This document shows positions 34,291-44,460 of a stretch of 64,000 bases of DNA, in pieces; within the stretch, counting starts at the first letter, position 1, and every line of letters begins with the position of its first letter. Origin of the DNA: Meandrina meandrites. Its lineage: Eukaryota; Cnidaria; Anthozoa; Scleractinia; Meandrinidae. Below the pieces are notes generated by a model. That model had not been told where the DNA came from. It saw nothing but the letters and a program-made list of their open reading frames with translations, and ran no database searches. The stretch is from the NCBI GenBank assembly GCA_963693305.1, contig OY855913.1, positions 13,449,701-13,513,700 of the forward strand, written 5' to 3'. Position numbers and translations under genes: made by a program.

Positions 34291-34828
34291 AATATCCAAG
34301 GGATTCAAGTCGATAAGGAAGAAATTAAACTTGAAATGTTTGCCGACGATGTTACAGCCTTTGTAAGAAACAGGAGATCCCTTGAGGCCCTTCTCTGCAG
34401 TACTGACTTGTTTAGTAAGTGCTCTGGACTTGAAATCAACTCCGAAAAAACTGAATGTATGCTTTGGGTGTTACGAAAACTAAGACCCTCGAAAACTAAG
34501 ACCTAAGACCTAAGACCCATCTTAGTTTTCGTAATTACGAAAACTAAGACCCCCCAAATCTTAGTTTTCGTAATTACGAAAACTAAGACCCCGAGGGAGA
34601 GCAACACGAAGCTTTCTAGTGACAGCGGAAATTGTTTTATTTGAATTTTTTAAGATTCGATTTGAGCATTCTAAACCAAAGAACCAAAATGTGGTCGATT
34701 TATGAGCAGAACGACATTGCTTGCAGTGAATAATGTTAAAGAATGTCACACAACTTCAATGTTACTTCGGCGTGACTTTCTGTGGGCAGTTAACAAGGTT
34801 TTGCAAATCGCTAAACAGAGGTTATCAC

Positions 34829-35149
34829 CCGGGGGGGACGGGGGGGGGGGGGGACTCCCATATGAAATGGACGGGGATGCTCGTCGTCTTGCTTAGGGGT
34901 GTAAATTTCGGATTTTGGTCTCGCTTAGGGTGCTCTGGGCAAAATGTCATTATTTTTAGCCGTCAAGGTTTCATGTAGGGTTGCACACGAAGAAATAACA
35001 AAAAAGAAAGAATTTTGATTCGTTATAGTTACTCTTTTAGGGGTCTGCATAACGTTCGGCCACACCCAGATTGGTCTCTTTTAGGGGTTAAATTCAAAAT
35101 TTCCGACGAGCATCCCGGCCCATTTCATATGGGAGTCCCCCCCCCGGGG
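34829..35149. mobile_element. MITE with GGGGGACTCCCATATG ends, 9-bp duplication
   Basis: The inverted ends GGGACTCCCATATGAAATGG and its partner are preceded by G/C-runs. GGTTATCAC occurs at 34820-34828 and 35150-35158. Internal GGTGTAAATTTCGGA and AGGGTTGCACACGAA match the older copy at 13481-13752. It is nested in the 2.16-kb element, itself nested in the L1. Confidence 0.85.
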
Positions 35150-35574
35150 GGTTATCACTCCAGATTTTGAGTAGCAAGGTGTACTTAGGCATTGTAAAAT
35201 TTTTGAAGGTCACGTGAAATTTGCTAGCACTATTCTATTTTATTTTTTAACTGAGGCGAAAGACTTTCTAAAAGTCGTTCGCCTCCCGTTTGTAAGCAAG
35301 TTTACATAAGGTACTCCCCTAAATTTCGGATAGGGGTGTGCCGTGAACGTTCTCAAACCCTGACCCTATGTAAGGGTAAAGAAAACGAAAATTAATACCC
35401 TTTCTAAGGCCCAAACTTGAAAATTGACACCCTATTCAAGGGGAAGAGAAGCATTGCGTGACGACATAAGGGGCGTGACGGGCATAAGGTGAATTCATCA
35501 GCGATTTTATCAACAGTGTTGAAAGATGTATCGCTTTTCTAAACACATGGGAGACTGATAGTAATGCGATGGGG

Positions 35575-36546
35575 TCTTAGTTTTCGTAATCACGAAAACT
35601 AAGACCTAGCGAAAATTGATTTACTTTGCTCTTTTTAAGACTAGATACTACCATTCCGAAGACTACAAAATGTATGCGATTTATGAGCGAAAAGAAGTTC
35701 GGTTATAAAAGGAATGAGAGTTGAACTGTATGTCACGCAACCCTCGGGTTCTAAATCTGCCTAAAAACAATCATATCAGTCTTGCCTGCAATGGGTCTAT
35801 GTTCGGCATTTCTTTAGGCCTTCAGAGTGCATAAGAGTAGCCCAAAGTAGCGTTAAAATGATCGCCCACGATCGGCCCATATTGAGTTGACCGAGTCGAT
35901 CTATTCGTGTTTTTGTTGTCGTTGTTTCTTTTTTATGCGGCGCAAGTCTTCGCGTCTTTAAAAACACATTAATATTGATAAAAGAGCATTTCTTTCCTTC
36001 TATGTTTCGTTTTTTTTGGGGGTCTTAGTTTTCGTAATTACGAAAACTAAGATTTGGGGGTCTTAGTTTTCGTAATCACGAAAACTAAGACCTAGCAAAA
36101 ATTGATTTACTTTGCTCTTTTTAAGACTAGATACTACCATTCCGAAAACTACAAAATGTATGCGATTTATGAGCGAAAAGAAGTTCGGTTATAAAAGAAA
36201 TGAGAGTTGAACTGTATGTCACGCAACCCTCGGGTTCTAAATCTGCCTAAAAACAATCATATCAGTCTTGCCTGCAATGGGTCTATGTTCGGCATTTCTT
36301 TAGGCCTTCGGAGTGCATAAAAGTAGCCCAAAGTAGCGTTAAAATGATCGCCCACGATCGGCCCATATTGAGTTGACCGAGTCGATCTATTCGTGTTTTT
36401 GTTGTCGTTGTTTCCTTTTTTATGCGGCGCAAGTCTTCGCGTCTTTAAAAACACATTAATATTGATAAAAGAGCATTTCTTTCCTTCTATGTTTCGTTTT
36501 TTTTGGGGGTCTTAGTTTTCGTAATTACAAAAACTAAGATTTGGGG
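35575..36546. repeat. Two direct copies of a 486-bp unit
   Basis: The unit runs from one CTTAGTTTTCGTAATCACG palindrome through TTGATTTACTTTGCTC, GAGCGAAAAGAAGTTCGG and CGATCGGCCCATATTGAG to a T-run and the next palindrome. CTAGC ends at 35610 and 36096, giving the 486 period. The copies differ at only a handful of bases, so the duplication is recent or homogenised. Confidence 0.9.
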
Positions 36547-38587
36547 GGTCTTAGTTTTCGTAATTATGAAAACTAAGATGGGTGTTAGGTCTTAGTTTTC
36601 GAGGGTCTTAGTTTTCGTAACACCCTGTATGCTTTTGGGTAATCAAGTCTCCTTGTCAGCAATGGATGTCATTTCCTCCAAAAACATACGAATTAAAGAC
36701 ACGATTAAAATCTTAGGTGTTTACTTCACTTACAATGAAAGCCAAAAAAAAAGTTCAATTTTGATGAAATTCTTAAATCCATTAAAGAAAAGCTGCAAAG
36801 GTGGAAGTGGAGGGACCTTACCATTCTAGGAAGAATTCAGATTGTAAAGACGTTTGTGATACCATTGTTCATGTACCGAGCGAGTTTGATTTGTGTGCAA
36901 AAAGATACCGTAATTGAAGTCAACAGAATACTCTTCCAGTTCATCTGGAAAGGAAAAGATAAAGTCACACGTTTATCACTTGTAGGCGATATCTTTAAAG
37001 GTGGACTAAAAGCGCCTCATGTAGAATCGATTATTAAAAGCCAAAGGATCATGTGTTGCAAGAAATTTGCCGATGATCAACAAAGTAATTGGAAGATTAT
37101 TCTTTCCCATTACCTAAAAAATGTAGGGTCAAAACTACTTCTGCACTGTGCCTATGACTTAAAGAAATTGCCTATTAATTTACCCATTTATTATGAAGAA
37201 TGTCTGCGATGTTTTGCAGAATATTCATGCGCGAGTAAGATAACTGAGCAAGCACTTTGTCAAGAAATGCACAATACAGTGATCTGGAACAACAAGTTTA
37301 TTTGTATACAAGGTAGGTCCATTTTCTACGAAGAATTATTTAGAAAAGGAATTATTACACTTGGCGATCTTGCGACCAAAGAAAATGCGGTATTCACAGG
37401 TTTTCAAATTATTACAAGCACTTCGCTTACTTCCAAAGAAAAGTTTCAGCTAATGGCGATCATGGATGCGTTACCTGCACAGTGGCGACACCATTTAAAA
37501 ACCTGCAGTAATTTTTCAGAAAACTCTACGTTTTCCAGTAATGCACAGTTACACCTAAATGGCCACAATGTAAACTTGGATAAGGTCATATCCAAGAGCG
37601 TTTATAACGAAGTTCGCTCAAAGAACGAGAGTGTACCAATTGCACAGCTAAGGTATACAGAGTCATACGGCGAGACACTGGAATGGGAAGAGATATATCA
37701 AATTCCCTTCAAAGTAGCTATTGATTCTAGATCCCGGGAATTCCAATACAAAATATTACATAGATATTTAGCGACAAACAAGTTTCTCCACAAAATCGGC
37801 CTAGTACCTTCGTCGCTGTGCACTTTCTGCAAAAAAGAGAGTGAGTCTATCGAACATCTACTGTTAAAATGTGAATATTCTGACAGTTTCTGGAGAGAGC
37901 TAATTAACTGGCTAAACACGATGGAAATAAAAATTGAAGCACTATCAGATGTTGACAAAATGTTTGGACTTTGGAATAGACAAGTAGACTTTTATCTTGT
38001 CAACCATCTGTTGATCTTAGCAAAACAACACATTTACTCCTGTTGAAATAAAGGACTTCCTCCGTCATTAAAGATCTTCCTCGCAAAAGTTCTCTCAGTA
38101 TATCAAATCGAAACGGTTATTTCCGATTCTAATGGCAAGGGAACATTTCATGACGCCAAGTGGAAGAAATTTATTACAAATAATTGTATTTAGGCCAGCA
38201 GCCTAAAAAAAACAAAAGAGTAACAATTGACGTAGTTTTATTAATACACTAGCTAGTAAGTATTTTGGTGTATTAAAATTTTCCTTATAAGTAGTGTTAT
38301 TAGTAACAGTAACAGTTCCATCTATACTAACGTTAGTCTATGTTTTTTTTCTAAAAAAAGTAAAAATTAGCGTAGCTCTATATATTCATTAATACAAATA
38401 GTTAGTAAGTATTTTGGGTGTATTAGTATTTTCCTCTTAAGTAGTCTTATTAGTAATTGTATTCCTCGTTTTTTTTTTTTTAGTGTATTTAGTTTTTCTT
38501 TCTTTTTATCTGCAAATGTAATTTCAATGGTTATTGTCACTCTTATTTGTAAACTTATATAAATATCAATAAAAATCTTCCATGTAT

Positions 38588-38655
38588 ATCTTGGTATATC
38601 TTGGTCATCTAGAGTTTCTTCTGGAGTGGTTTGCTGCTTTATTTTGGCCGCCATT
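38588..38655 (-). other. Continuation of the LINE target sequence
   Basis: The minus frame MAAKIKQQTTPEETLDDQDI and PRYTWK runs up to the right target duplication and continues on the other side of the L1 at 33627. A related sequence (VLEETLSDQDIIAIEDEQNF) is on the plus strand at 39370-39430. It may be a piece of a host gene or of another element; no domain is recognised. Confidence 0.5.
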
Positions 38656-39349
38656 CGAGAGAAAAATGAAGCTACCTGTTGAGCTGTCAGGAATTCGGAT
38701 ATTGTGAACAGGCGCTCTCTATTGGAACCTTGGGTTCTTCACATTTTCGTCGCAACAGCTTCAGCAATTTCCATTATAGCAATTTCCAACGTTATATTAT
38801 TAAACATCGCTTGCTTGCTTTTAACACCTGAAGCAAACACCAGTTGACCATATCTCACTAGCCTTCAGAACAGGCGGTGTTATTGGAGGGGTAGACGACG
38901 CGAGAGAACGTGCGAGCGTAAACACTAAAGCTTCCGCCTTAGACGTTTTCATTCCTTCCCTCGCGAGCAGCTAAACCACTTGCTCGGCAGGCTAACACCT
39001 CAAAGAAAGCAATTGTAGTGACAAAAGTTGGCTTTTCTCTACTGTTGGATTTTAACATCAGTAATGGCCAACTCTTCTGGTTATTTAGGCCGAAACGATT
39101 AAGTCAACAAATTGAAAACGAAATTTAAGTTACAGAATAATGATACTAATGTGATCCAGCTGGAACAAGCATGCCCGTTTCATAAAAGATTGCTTCCTAT
39201 CGATCCCGCCATACCCTCGGTTGAACACAAAATTATGGCCTGGAACTTCTGTTGGGACGCGGCATCTTGTCTTTCCAGGTCGCCAGCCAATACCGTATGC
39301 GTCTCTGTGTTTGGGACAAACTGTCTACCTGCTGCTGACATTATTGCGC
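38656..39349. other. Unassigned intronic sequence
   Basis: No recognised gene. A plus-strand frame at 39112-39414 and a minus-strand frame at 39180-39503 overlap each other and show no domain. Confidence 0.4.
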
Positions 39350-39520
39350 TACAAATATCCCTACGTATTAGAGGAAACTCTAAGCGACCAAGATATAATT
39401 GCCATAGAAGATGAACAAAACTTTTGTAGTGCAAAGGAGTTTGTAATGGCTCCATTGTATTTGCAGCACCCAATAACCTAAGACCAGTATGACATTTGTT
39501 CAATGGTCAAAGACAAGACC
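39350..39520 (+). repeat. Inverted partner of the L1 target sequence
   Basis: The plus strand reads YPYVLEETLSDQDI, EDEQNFCSAKEFVMA, LYLQHPIT and, after a stop, DQYDICSMVKDK, closely matching the minus-strand frame split between 38650-38588 and 33627-33520. The match ends where the fragment at 33520 becomes LINE sequence. The two copies are inverted and about 0.7 kb apart once the L1 is removed. Confidence 0.75.
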
Positions 39521-39664
39521 CTTGGAAAACTCAAACCCATCTCTCTTCTGGAAGATCTTGTGAAAACCTAGATATACCTCTCCATACCCTGCAGGGTGAC
39601 AATTGCACTTGCACTGAACTTAAGTTTAAAAAATGTAATTATATAATTTTTTTGGTAACCAGTC

Positions 39665-39797
39665 GTTTCGCCTACGAGTTGTTTCGCTAACGGCCAGTTC
39701 ACTAACGGCTCATACCATAAAATCCCTAAATATTTCTCGTTCTTTATGCGTGGGCAAAGAGGGACTACGTTAGCGAACTGGCCATTAGCGAAACGGC
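39665..39797. repeat. Small MITE with TTTCGCTAACGGCCAG arms
   Basis: GTTTCGCTAACGGCCAGTTC at 39681 faces GAACTGGCCATTAGCGAAAC at 39775 across about 65 bases. A further GTTTCGCCTACGAG-like copy precedes the left arm. Target duplication not visible. Confidence 0.65.
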
Positions 39798-40964
39798 CGC
39801 AAACAAATTTGTTTCAAGTAAACTTCGAGATATACGCTTCGAGAAATGTTGGTACATCTTTCATATATGTTTAAGGTTTTTCCTTTTATTATAAGCATCT
39901 TTTTCAGCAGTGTCTGCATTTTCACGGTCTGCAGTATTATGGCTGTTTTAATGAGCAGACAGAACTTCAAAAATTTCCGTTGGTATATGGCAATAACATG
40001 AAAGCTTAGCTTACCAAAATACGTGTACATGTACGTTAGAAGACATACCGCATGTCTTCCATGTTTGCCAAAAGTAATCCGAGTAAACTTAACATTGCAA
40101 CTTAGTTACTTCATTTGTAATCAGAATATAAAAATGGAAGTTTCAGAACCTCAACAGGCTAGTTTATATTCTTGTTGCAAAGTAAACAATATTATATAAA
40201 CGTGATGAAGGTCACGCAATGACGACTGCTGTAGATCAAAGTTGTGATTTTTCCCTTTGCTTTCATGTAAACTGTTTGTAAGCACAAAACAACATTGATA
40301 TATCAACACAGTAAAAACATGTTTAAACTCGTGTTTGTGTATTTTGTACAAATCGTAGCCTGCAAATGGGAATAACGCAGACTAGATCGCTCAGCAGGAG
40401 ACTTCTTTGAAAATTAGCATTATGCAAATTTGACGAAATAAACATCACTCTTTCTTGTCAGTGTGAATCTTGACTGCCCAGATTTTTTATTTCATATTAT
40501 CACAGTTAAGACACCATACTTTTGCACAATGTTCATTTCGACTTGATATCGGACATACCAAGATGCATTTTTGGCCTCTAAAGTTTCTCAATTTTTGCTG
40601 TTTTTCTAAATACTCGGTATAGCAGTTTTTCAAAAGGCGGCAGAACCCTCACAAGTGTAAAGAAAAATTAAAAGTTCCCATTGCTTGAAAGAAGAATGGT
40701 AAAGCTGTTATTCTTCGTAGATTTCGTTTCATAACATTGCAAACTGCTTCAATCAAAATATGGAGAACTTTGCTAATTTTACTCATATTTTTTGCATATT
40801 TAATGAAGCGAAATCCGTACTTTCGTTTTTTCCTAATTTCTCAAAAACGATAAATTCCTAGAAGATAAGAATAATATTTTCGAATATAGTCCTCCATAGG
40901 TGTTCTTCAGACAAAGTATCAGGATTTTCGATTTTACGAGCCTGTCCAGCAACACTCGAAATTC
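39798..40964. other. Intronic AT-rich sequence
   Basis: No gene or clear repeat boundary recognised; short minus-strand frames at 39785-40351 have no motif. Confidence 0.4.
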
Positions 40965-41465
40965 TCAGTCAGAGCCTCTCAAGTCGCGGCCATATTTAAC
41001 GCCTCACGTGACCAGCACAGAAAAAGCCCTAAACCTCAAATGGCTGATAGATTTTTTAATTTAAACGAATGTCAATAGATTAAGAATGCCCAAATGTGTA
41101 ATGTGATGTATCGTTTTTGCGAAATTCACATTGTTATAATAGTCATGGCGTAATAGACACTCATATTTACAGACTTTCATCAGTAGCGTTTCCTGGTTTC
41201 GTGTAAACGGTAAAAGCATACGTCAGATTATAAAGATGGCTATGTTATCTCCAATTCGTAAAAGAAATCGGAACTGTACCTTGTTTCCTTAAAGTTTTAG
41301 GGATTTTAAATTTTAACGTGTACGTGTAAATTTTAAGGTGTACCCCATGATAAAATTCACCATTTAGCGTTACAAAAAAGTTCAGAATCGCTTGCTTCAA
41401 AATACAGTCTTCATCAATTCCTTAGCAACTTCTCTGGATCTGTAGTTAAGAGTCTCCCTCCTTAA
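40965..41465 (-). repeat. Inverted partner of the 23757-24290 repeat
   Basis: Reverse-complement similarity to 23757-24290 runs from a GGTCACGTGAGGCG-like part through TAAATATGAGTGTCTATTAC to GAGTCTCC. The two copies lie in the same 21.8-kb intron and the next one, 17 kb apart, in opposite orientation. Confidence 0.75.
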
Positions 41466-41929
41466 TTAAATGAAAGCATTTCAGATCAAAGCCATACCTT
41501 CAAGGACTGATTTTGTACCATCACTAATAATCTGACTTTGAGTTGTCATCGGCCCGGCTGTTAAAATGTGATTTAACGCAAACTCTAAAGAGAGCGACAG
41601 AGCTTCTTGATCAGCGCTCAGGGATAGTTTGGTAGATCAGGTTGTTCGTTGAAGATAGAGCTTAGTTCTTCTTACGTGTAATATTTCCTTCTTTCATTTA
41701 GAATAATTTGTCATAAGCTTAAGTTTTATATTAATTTTCATACAAATCAATGCTCTTGTGTACTAATTAGAGTTGTGATGTTGTAAACCTGAAATTGTGC
41801 AAATAAATCAGTAGGCTGTCAGAGACTTGCAGTGGAGTCATATTTTAGTGTGTTCGTTTTGATGTAAGTTACACAAGCTCCCGAATTTCTCTGGAAAATG
41901 GGAATGTATGCAAAGGTGAGACCTCGCCG

Positions 41930-42070
41930 AGAATCTCGGTGAGATTCTCCCTAAATTAGCGTTATCTCAGCAAGATTTTGGCCGCTGAGATTTGTTTCTT
42001 AGCGAGAATCTTGGCAAGACCCCGGCGAGAATCTCGGTGAGTTTTTGGCTGCTGAGATTCTCGCTAATCC
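41930..42070. repeat. Short self-similar block of GAGAATCTCGG motifs
   Basis: GCGAGAATCTCGGTGAG-type words recur at about 41936, 42005 (altered) and 42025, and the complementary GAGATTCTCGC near 42054. The motif GAGAATCTCGGTGAGATTCTC is itself nearly palindromic, so the block can pair in several ways. No TIR element boundary is visible. No gene is seen in 41470-42590 apart from this. Confidence 0.6.
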
Positions 42071-42505
42071 TGTCTTAGAGGAGGTGGCACTGAGACATCC
42101 AATTTTTTTTGACACTTCCAATCTTTGTGATATGAATGGATCAGGTTAACTGCGAAAGCTGAGTGCATCCATGCTGCGTTCAATTTGCGAATATTTCGAC
42201 ATTGAGATGAGGAACATCAAAGTAGCGTGGAAAGTGCCGTACTTGTCCTTACTTGGAGAGCTTCTCGAGACATGCGATTGTCGCCATAGTGCCTGAACTG
42301 TGTAAATAACTGGCGGACATCATTATGATTATAATTATAATCATCATTGTCATTACAGTATTACTCAAAAAAAGGAAGTTGTTCAAAGTATATTATTCCA
42401 AGAATTTGTAGCATGGTTCTCCACAGTTTCCTTAAGAGGCTTAAGAAGAGCGGGGAAGAGGGGTTTACCGCCTATTGATGAGGCACGTTTTTAATTGCAA
42501 ATGAG

Positions 42506-42600
42506 GGTATAAAAGAAGTCACGGAGAACACTTTGACTATTGCAAACAATCAATTCCAAATTTCAAAAAGCAAAATAAGCCTGATTATCGCAGAATGGTT
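42506..42600 (+). promoter_or_regulatory. Possible promoter of the Tc1-like gene
   Basis: GGGTATAAAAG at about 42506 is a good TATA match, 90 bases before the ATG-like start of the broken transposase frame. Whether it drove the transposase is inference. Confidence 0.35.
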
Positions 42601-43693
42601 TTCAGAAAATTTATCGCCACTGATATAAGAGTTGCTGCTTTTCAACTGAGAAGAAACACTGATATGAGTATGAGAGATCATATTAATAGCAAAGACATGC
42701 GGAATTTCAACTGCTTTTGTTCAGAGGATTTTAACAGGCGGAATTCTGAAGAGAATTGCCACTGGAATGAAATGAATGGGATGTCCTCGTAAACTAAACG
42801 TTTGCCAACATCATCTCTTGGTGCGAAACCTCAGGAAAGTGAGAGAACAAAATCCAACTTTTTCACTTAAGGATTTGATGCAGGCAAGTGGTTTGAACTG
42901 TGCAGATGTTTCCAAGAGAACAGTGAATCACTTTCCGCTATTTGCAGACACGAAAGAAAGGCCTGTTGAAGAAACAAGATCTCACAAAGCACGTCCGATT
43001 CTGCTGTGCAATGAAAAGAGCTTATCCTGTGGACGTCTGGACAAGGCAAGTAGCATTCTACTTGGATGGGATGTCATTCGCTTTCAAAACAAGCAAAGTG
43101 TCCTAGAGCAAGAATATGGAGACAACGCGGCGAAGGACTATCTTTTGGATGCACAGCAAAAGGCAGTAAGGAAGGAACTGGTAGTAGACTAGTTAAACTT
43201 TTCATAGCTATAACGTATGGGGAAGGGGTGATCCTTTGTGAGTCATATGAACACCTGACTGGTACTTTTTTCGCTGAATTTATTGAGAAGCATTTCAACT
43301 CATTATTTGATAAGGCCAACAAAAATGGAAGTAGGCTTTGGGTGCAAGATGGGGATCCTTCGCAAACTAGCAAAGCTGCAAAAAGCACAATGGCGAATTG
43401 TAACTGCGAAGCATCTTTTATTCAAATTCCTCCCAGAAGTCCCGACCTCAACCCGATAGAAAACTTTTTTCCATTTAGTGTGACACAAGCTGAAGAGTGA
43501 TGCTTTAGTGCTTAATATAACTAAGGAAACCTTGCAGCAATTTAAAGCCAGGATAATTCGGACAATTTACAGCATTCCAGTTGCCACAATCAACAAAACA
43601 ATAGATTCCATGTCGACGTGCATTGAGCAGATTATTGACAAGAAAGGTTTACGCATTAAATATTTAAAAGGGTACAAATTCAAATGCCTCTAA
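42595..43693 (+). pseudogene. Tc1/mariner-type transposase, frameshifted
   Basis: An N-terminal helix-turn-helix region (FRKFIATDIRVAAFQLRR) leads to GCPRKLNVCQHH, an altered G-R-P-R-K AT-hook-like box. The first catalytic Asp is in YLDGM near 43062. After a frameshift near 43090 come WRQRGEGLSFG, LFIAITYGEGVILCE, VQDGDPSQ (second Asp near 43349) and PPRSPDLNPIEN (Glu near 43460). Thirty-six residues separate the second Asp and the Glu, matching DD36E-type relatives. A second shift near 43475 leads to LNITKETLQQFKARIIRTIY at the C terminus. No inverted termini were found. Clearly inactive. Confidence 0.85.
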
Positions 43694-44460
43694 AACAAGG
43701 TCTGCAAAACATTGATGTGACGACACTTTACTAGTGTGAGCATGATTATATGTTATTAGGCAGACACGTCTCACTTCTTTCACTCCTAACTCTTCTGCGG
43801 ATAACTGTCCAGCTACAAACCTACAAGAAGCCATGTTTGCATCCTGTAGAGAGCACCGAAAAAATTGCTGAAAACAGAACACAAATAAAGCCGCATGTGA
43901 CGCTCGTCCCACGAGGCTGGCCAACAATGTAGTGTGATGTATGCAAGTTATGCAAAGTGTAGTCCGGGATAAAAATATTCCACAAAGTAATAAGCTCAAA
44001 AAATGGTAATCAGTGCTTTACAAGTATATTCATCAGTTACTAACATATGAAACACAAAAGAACGTTACTTTCAAACTATAAACACTGCGTACTTGCAACA
44101 GCTAGCATTAGGTGTAACGCAGCATGAATAAATTTATTTCAGATATTTGGTATCTCATTACACGATTCAGACAATCTTTGTCAGAAGTCGTTGATACACC
44201 CGCTCCCATTCCCCCAGTCAATGTTGAATAGTGCGATGTGCGCGAACTTGTGCAGCGCGTTGCAGTTTGTCAACAACATTGAGAGGTGGGAGCGGGAAGT
44301 GGGCTTGGCGAATGCGTCAGAGTACCAACAATTTGACAAAGATTGTAGGTCTAGAGCCGACATGTTAATATCTAATTTGAGAAACATTTCGCCCTCTGAA
44401 TCACAACTCCACTCTCGAAGAGACTATGAATATCGAATTCACAACAGAAAAAATTAACTT
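43694..44460 (+). other. Unassigned region with one hypothetical frame
   Basis: A plus-strand frame at 44191-44457 reads MCANLCSALQFVNNIER then EVGLANASEYQQFDKDCRSR and ends HNRKN. It looks amino-acid balanced but has no known motif. A TTATTTCAG acceptor-like site lies upstream near 44142. It could be a chance frame, an exon, or transposon debris after the Tc1-like gene. Confidence 0.25.

Larger units (their letters stand above)
34466..36625. mobile_element. 2.16-kb palindrome-rich TIR element, 10-bp duplication
   Basis: The element starts GGGTGTTACGAAAACTAAGA and ends with the complement. TGTATGCTTT flanks both sides (34456-34465 and 36626-36635), and removal restores the LINE frame TECMLLGNQV. 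The 20-plus-base palindrome made of CTTAGTTTTCGTAA and its complement recurs near 34530, 34575, 35590, 36037, 36075, 36522 and 36561. No coding capacity. A 9-10-bp duplication suits Mutator-like elements, but this is inference. Confidence 0.9.
34290..38193 (+). pseudogene. L1/Tx1 ORF2 remnant (RT palm to C-terminal finger)
   Basis: The fragment starts with IQGIQVDKEEIKLEMFADD, containing the F-A-D-D catalytic box, and continues to TECM, where the TIR element cuts it (34466-36625). It resumes with LLGNQVSLSAMDV and KILGVYFTY. A frameshift in an A-run near 36750 leads into ILKSIKEKLQRWKWR and LTILGRIQIVKT. The frame 36856-38046 covers the thumb and C-terminal region with FQYKILHRYLATNKFL and the finger CTFCKKESESIEHLLLKC. 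An in-frame TGA at 38044-38046 is followed by open sequence to TAG at 38191-38193. Endonuclease and N-terminal RT are deleted. Confidence 0.85.
33639..38574 (+). mobile_element. L1/Tx1 LINE, internally deleted, with nested insertion
   Basis: The element starts just after the left 13-bp target duplication, has a leader of about 170 bases before ORF1, and ends in AATATCAATAAAA before the right duplication. ORF1 (from 33812) is fused to a late part of the ORF2 RT near 34290, so about half of the element is deleted. A 2.16-kb TIR element interrupts the RT at 34466-36625. The 5' end seems intact, unlike most LINE copies here. Confidence 0.85.

Noticed and set aside
34829..35149. Unsequenced or artefactual G-run region
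   Set aside because: The long G and C runs are matched by inverted ends and a perfect 9-bp target duplication, so they belong to a real MITE, although run lengths may be inexact.
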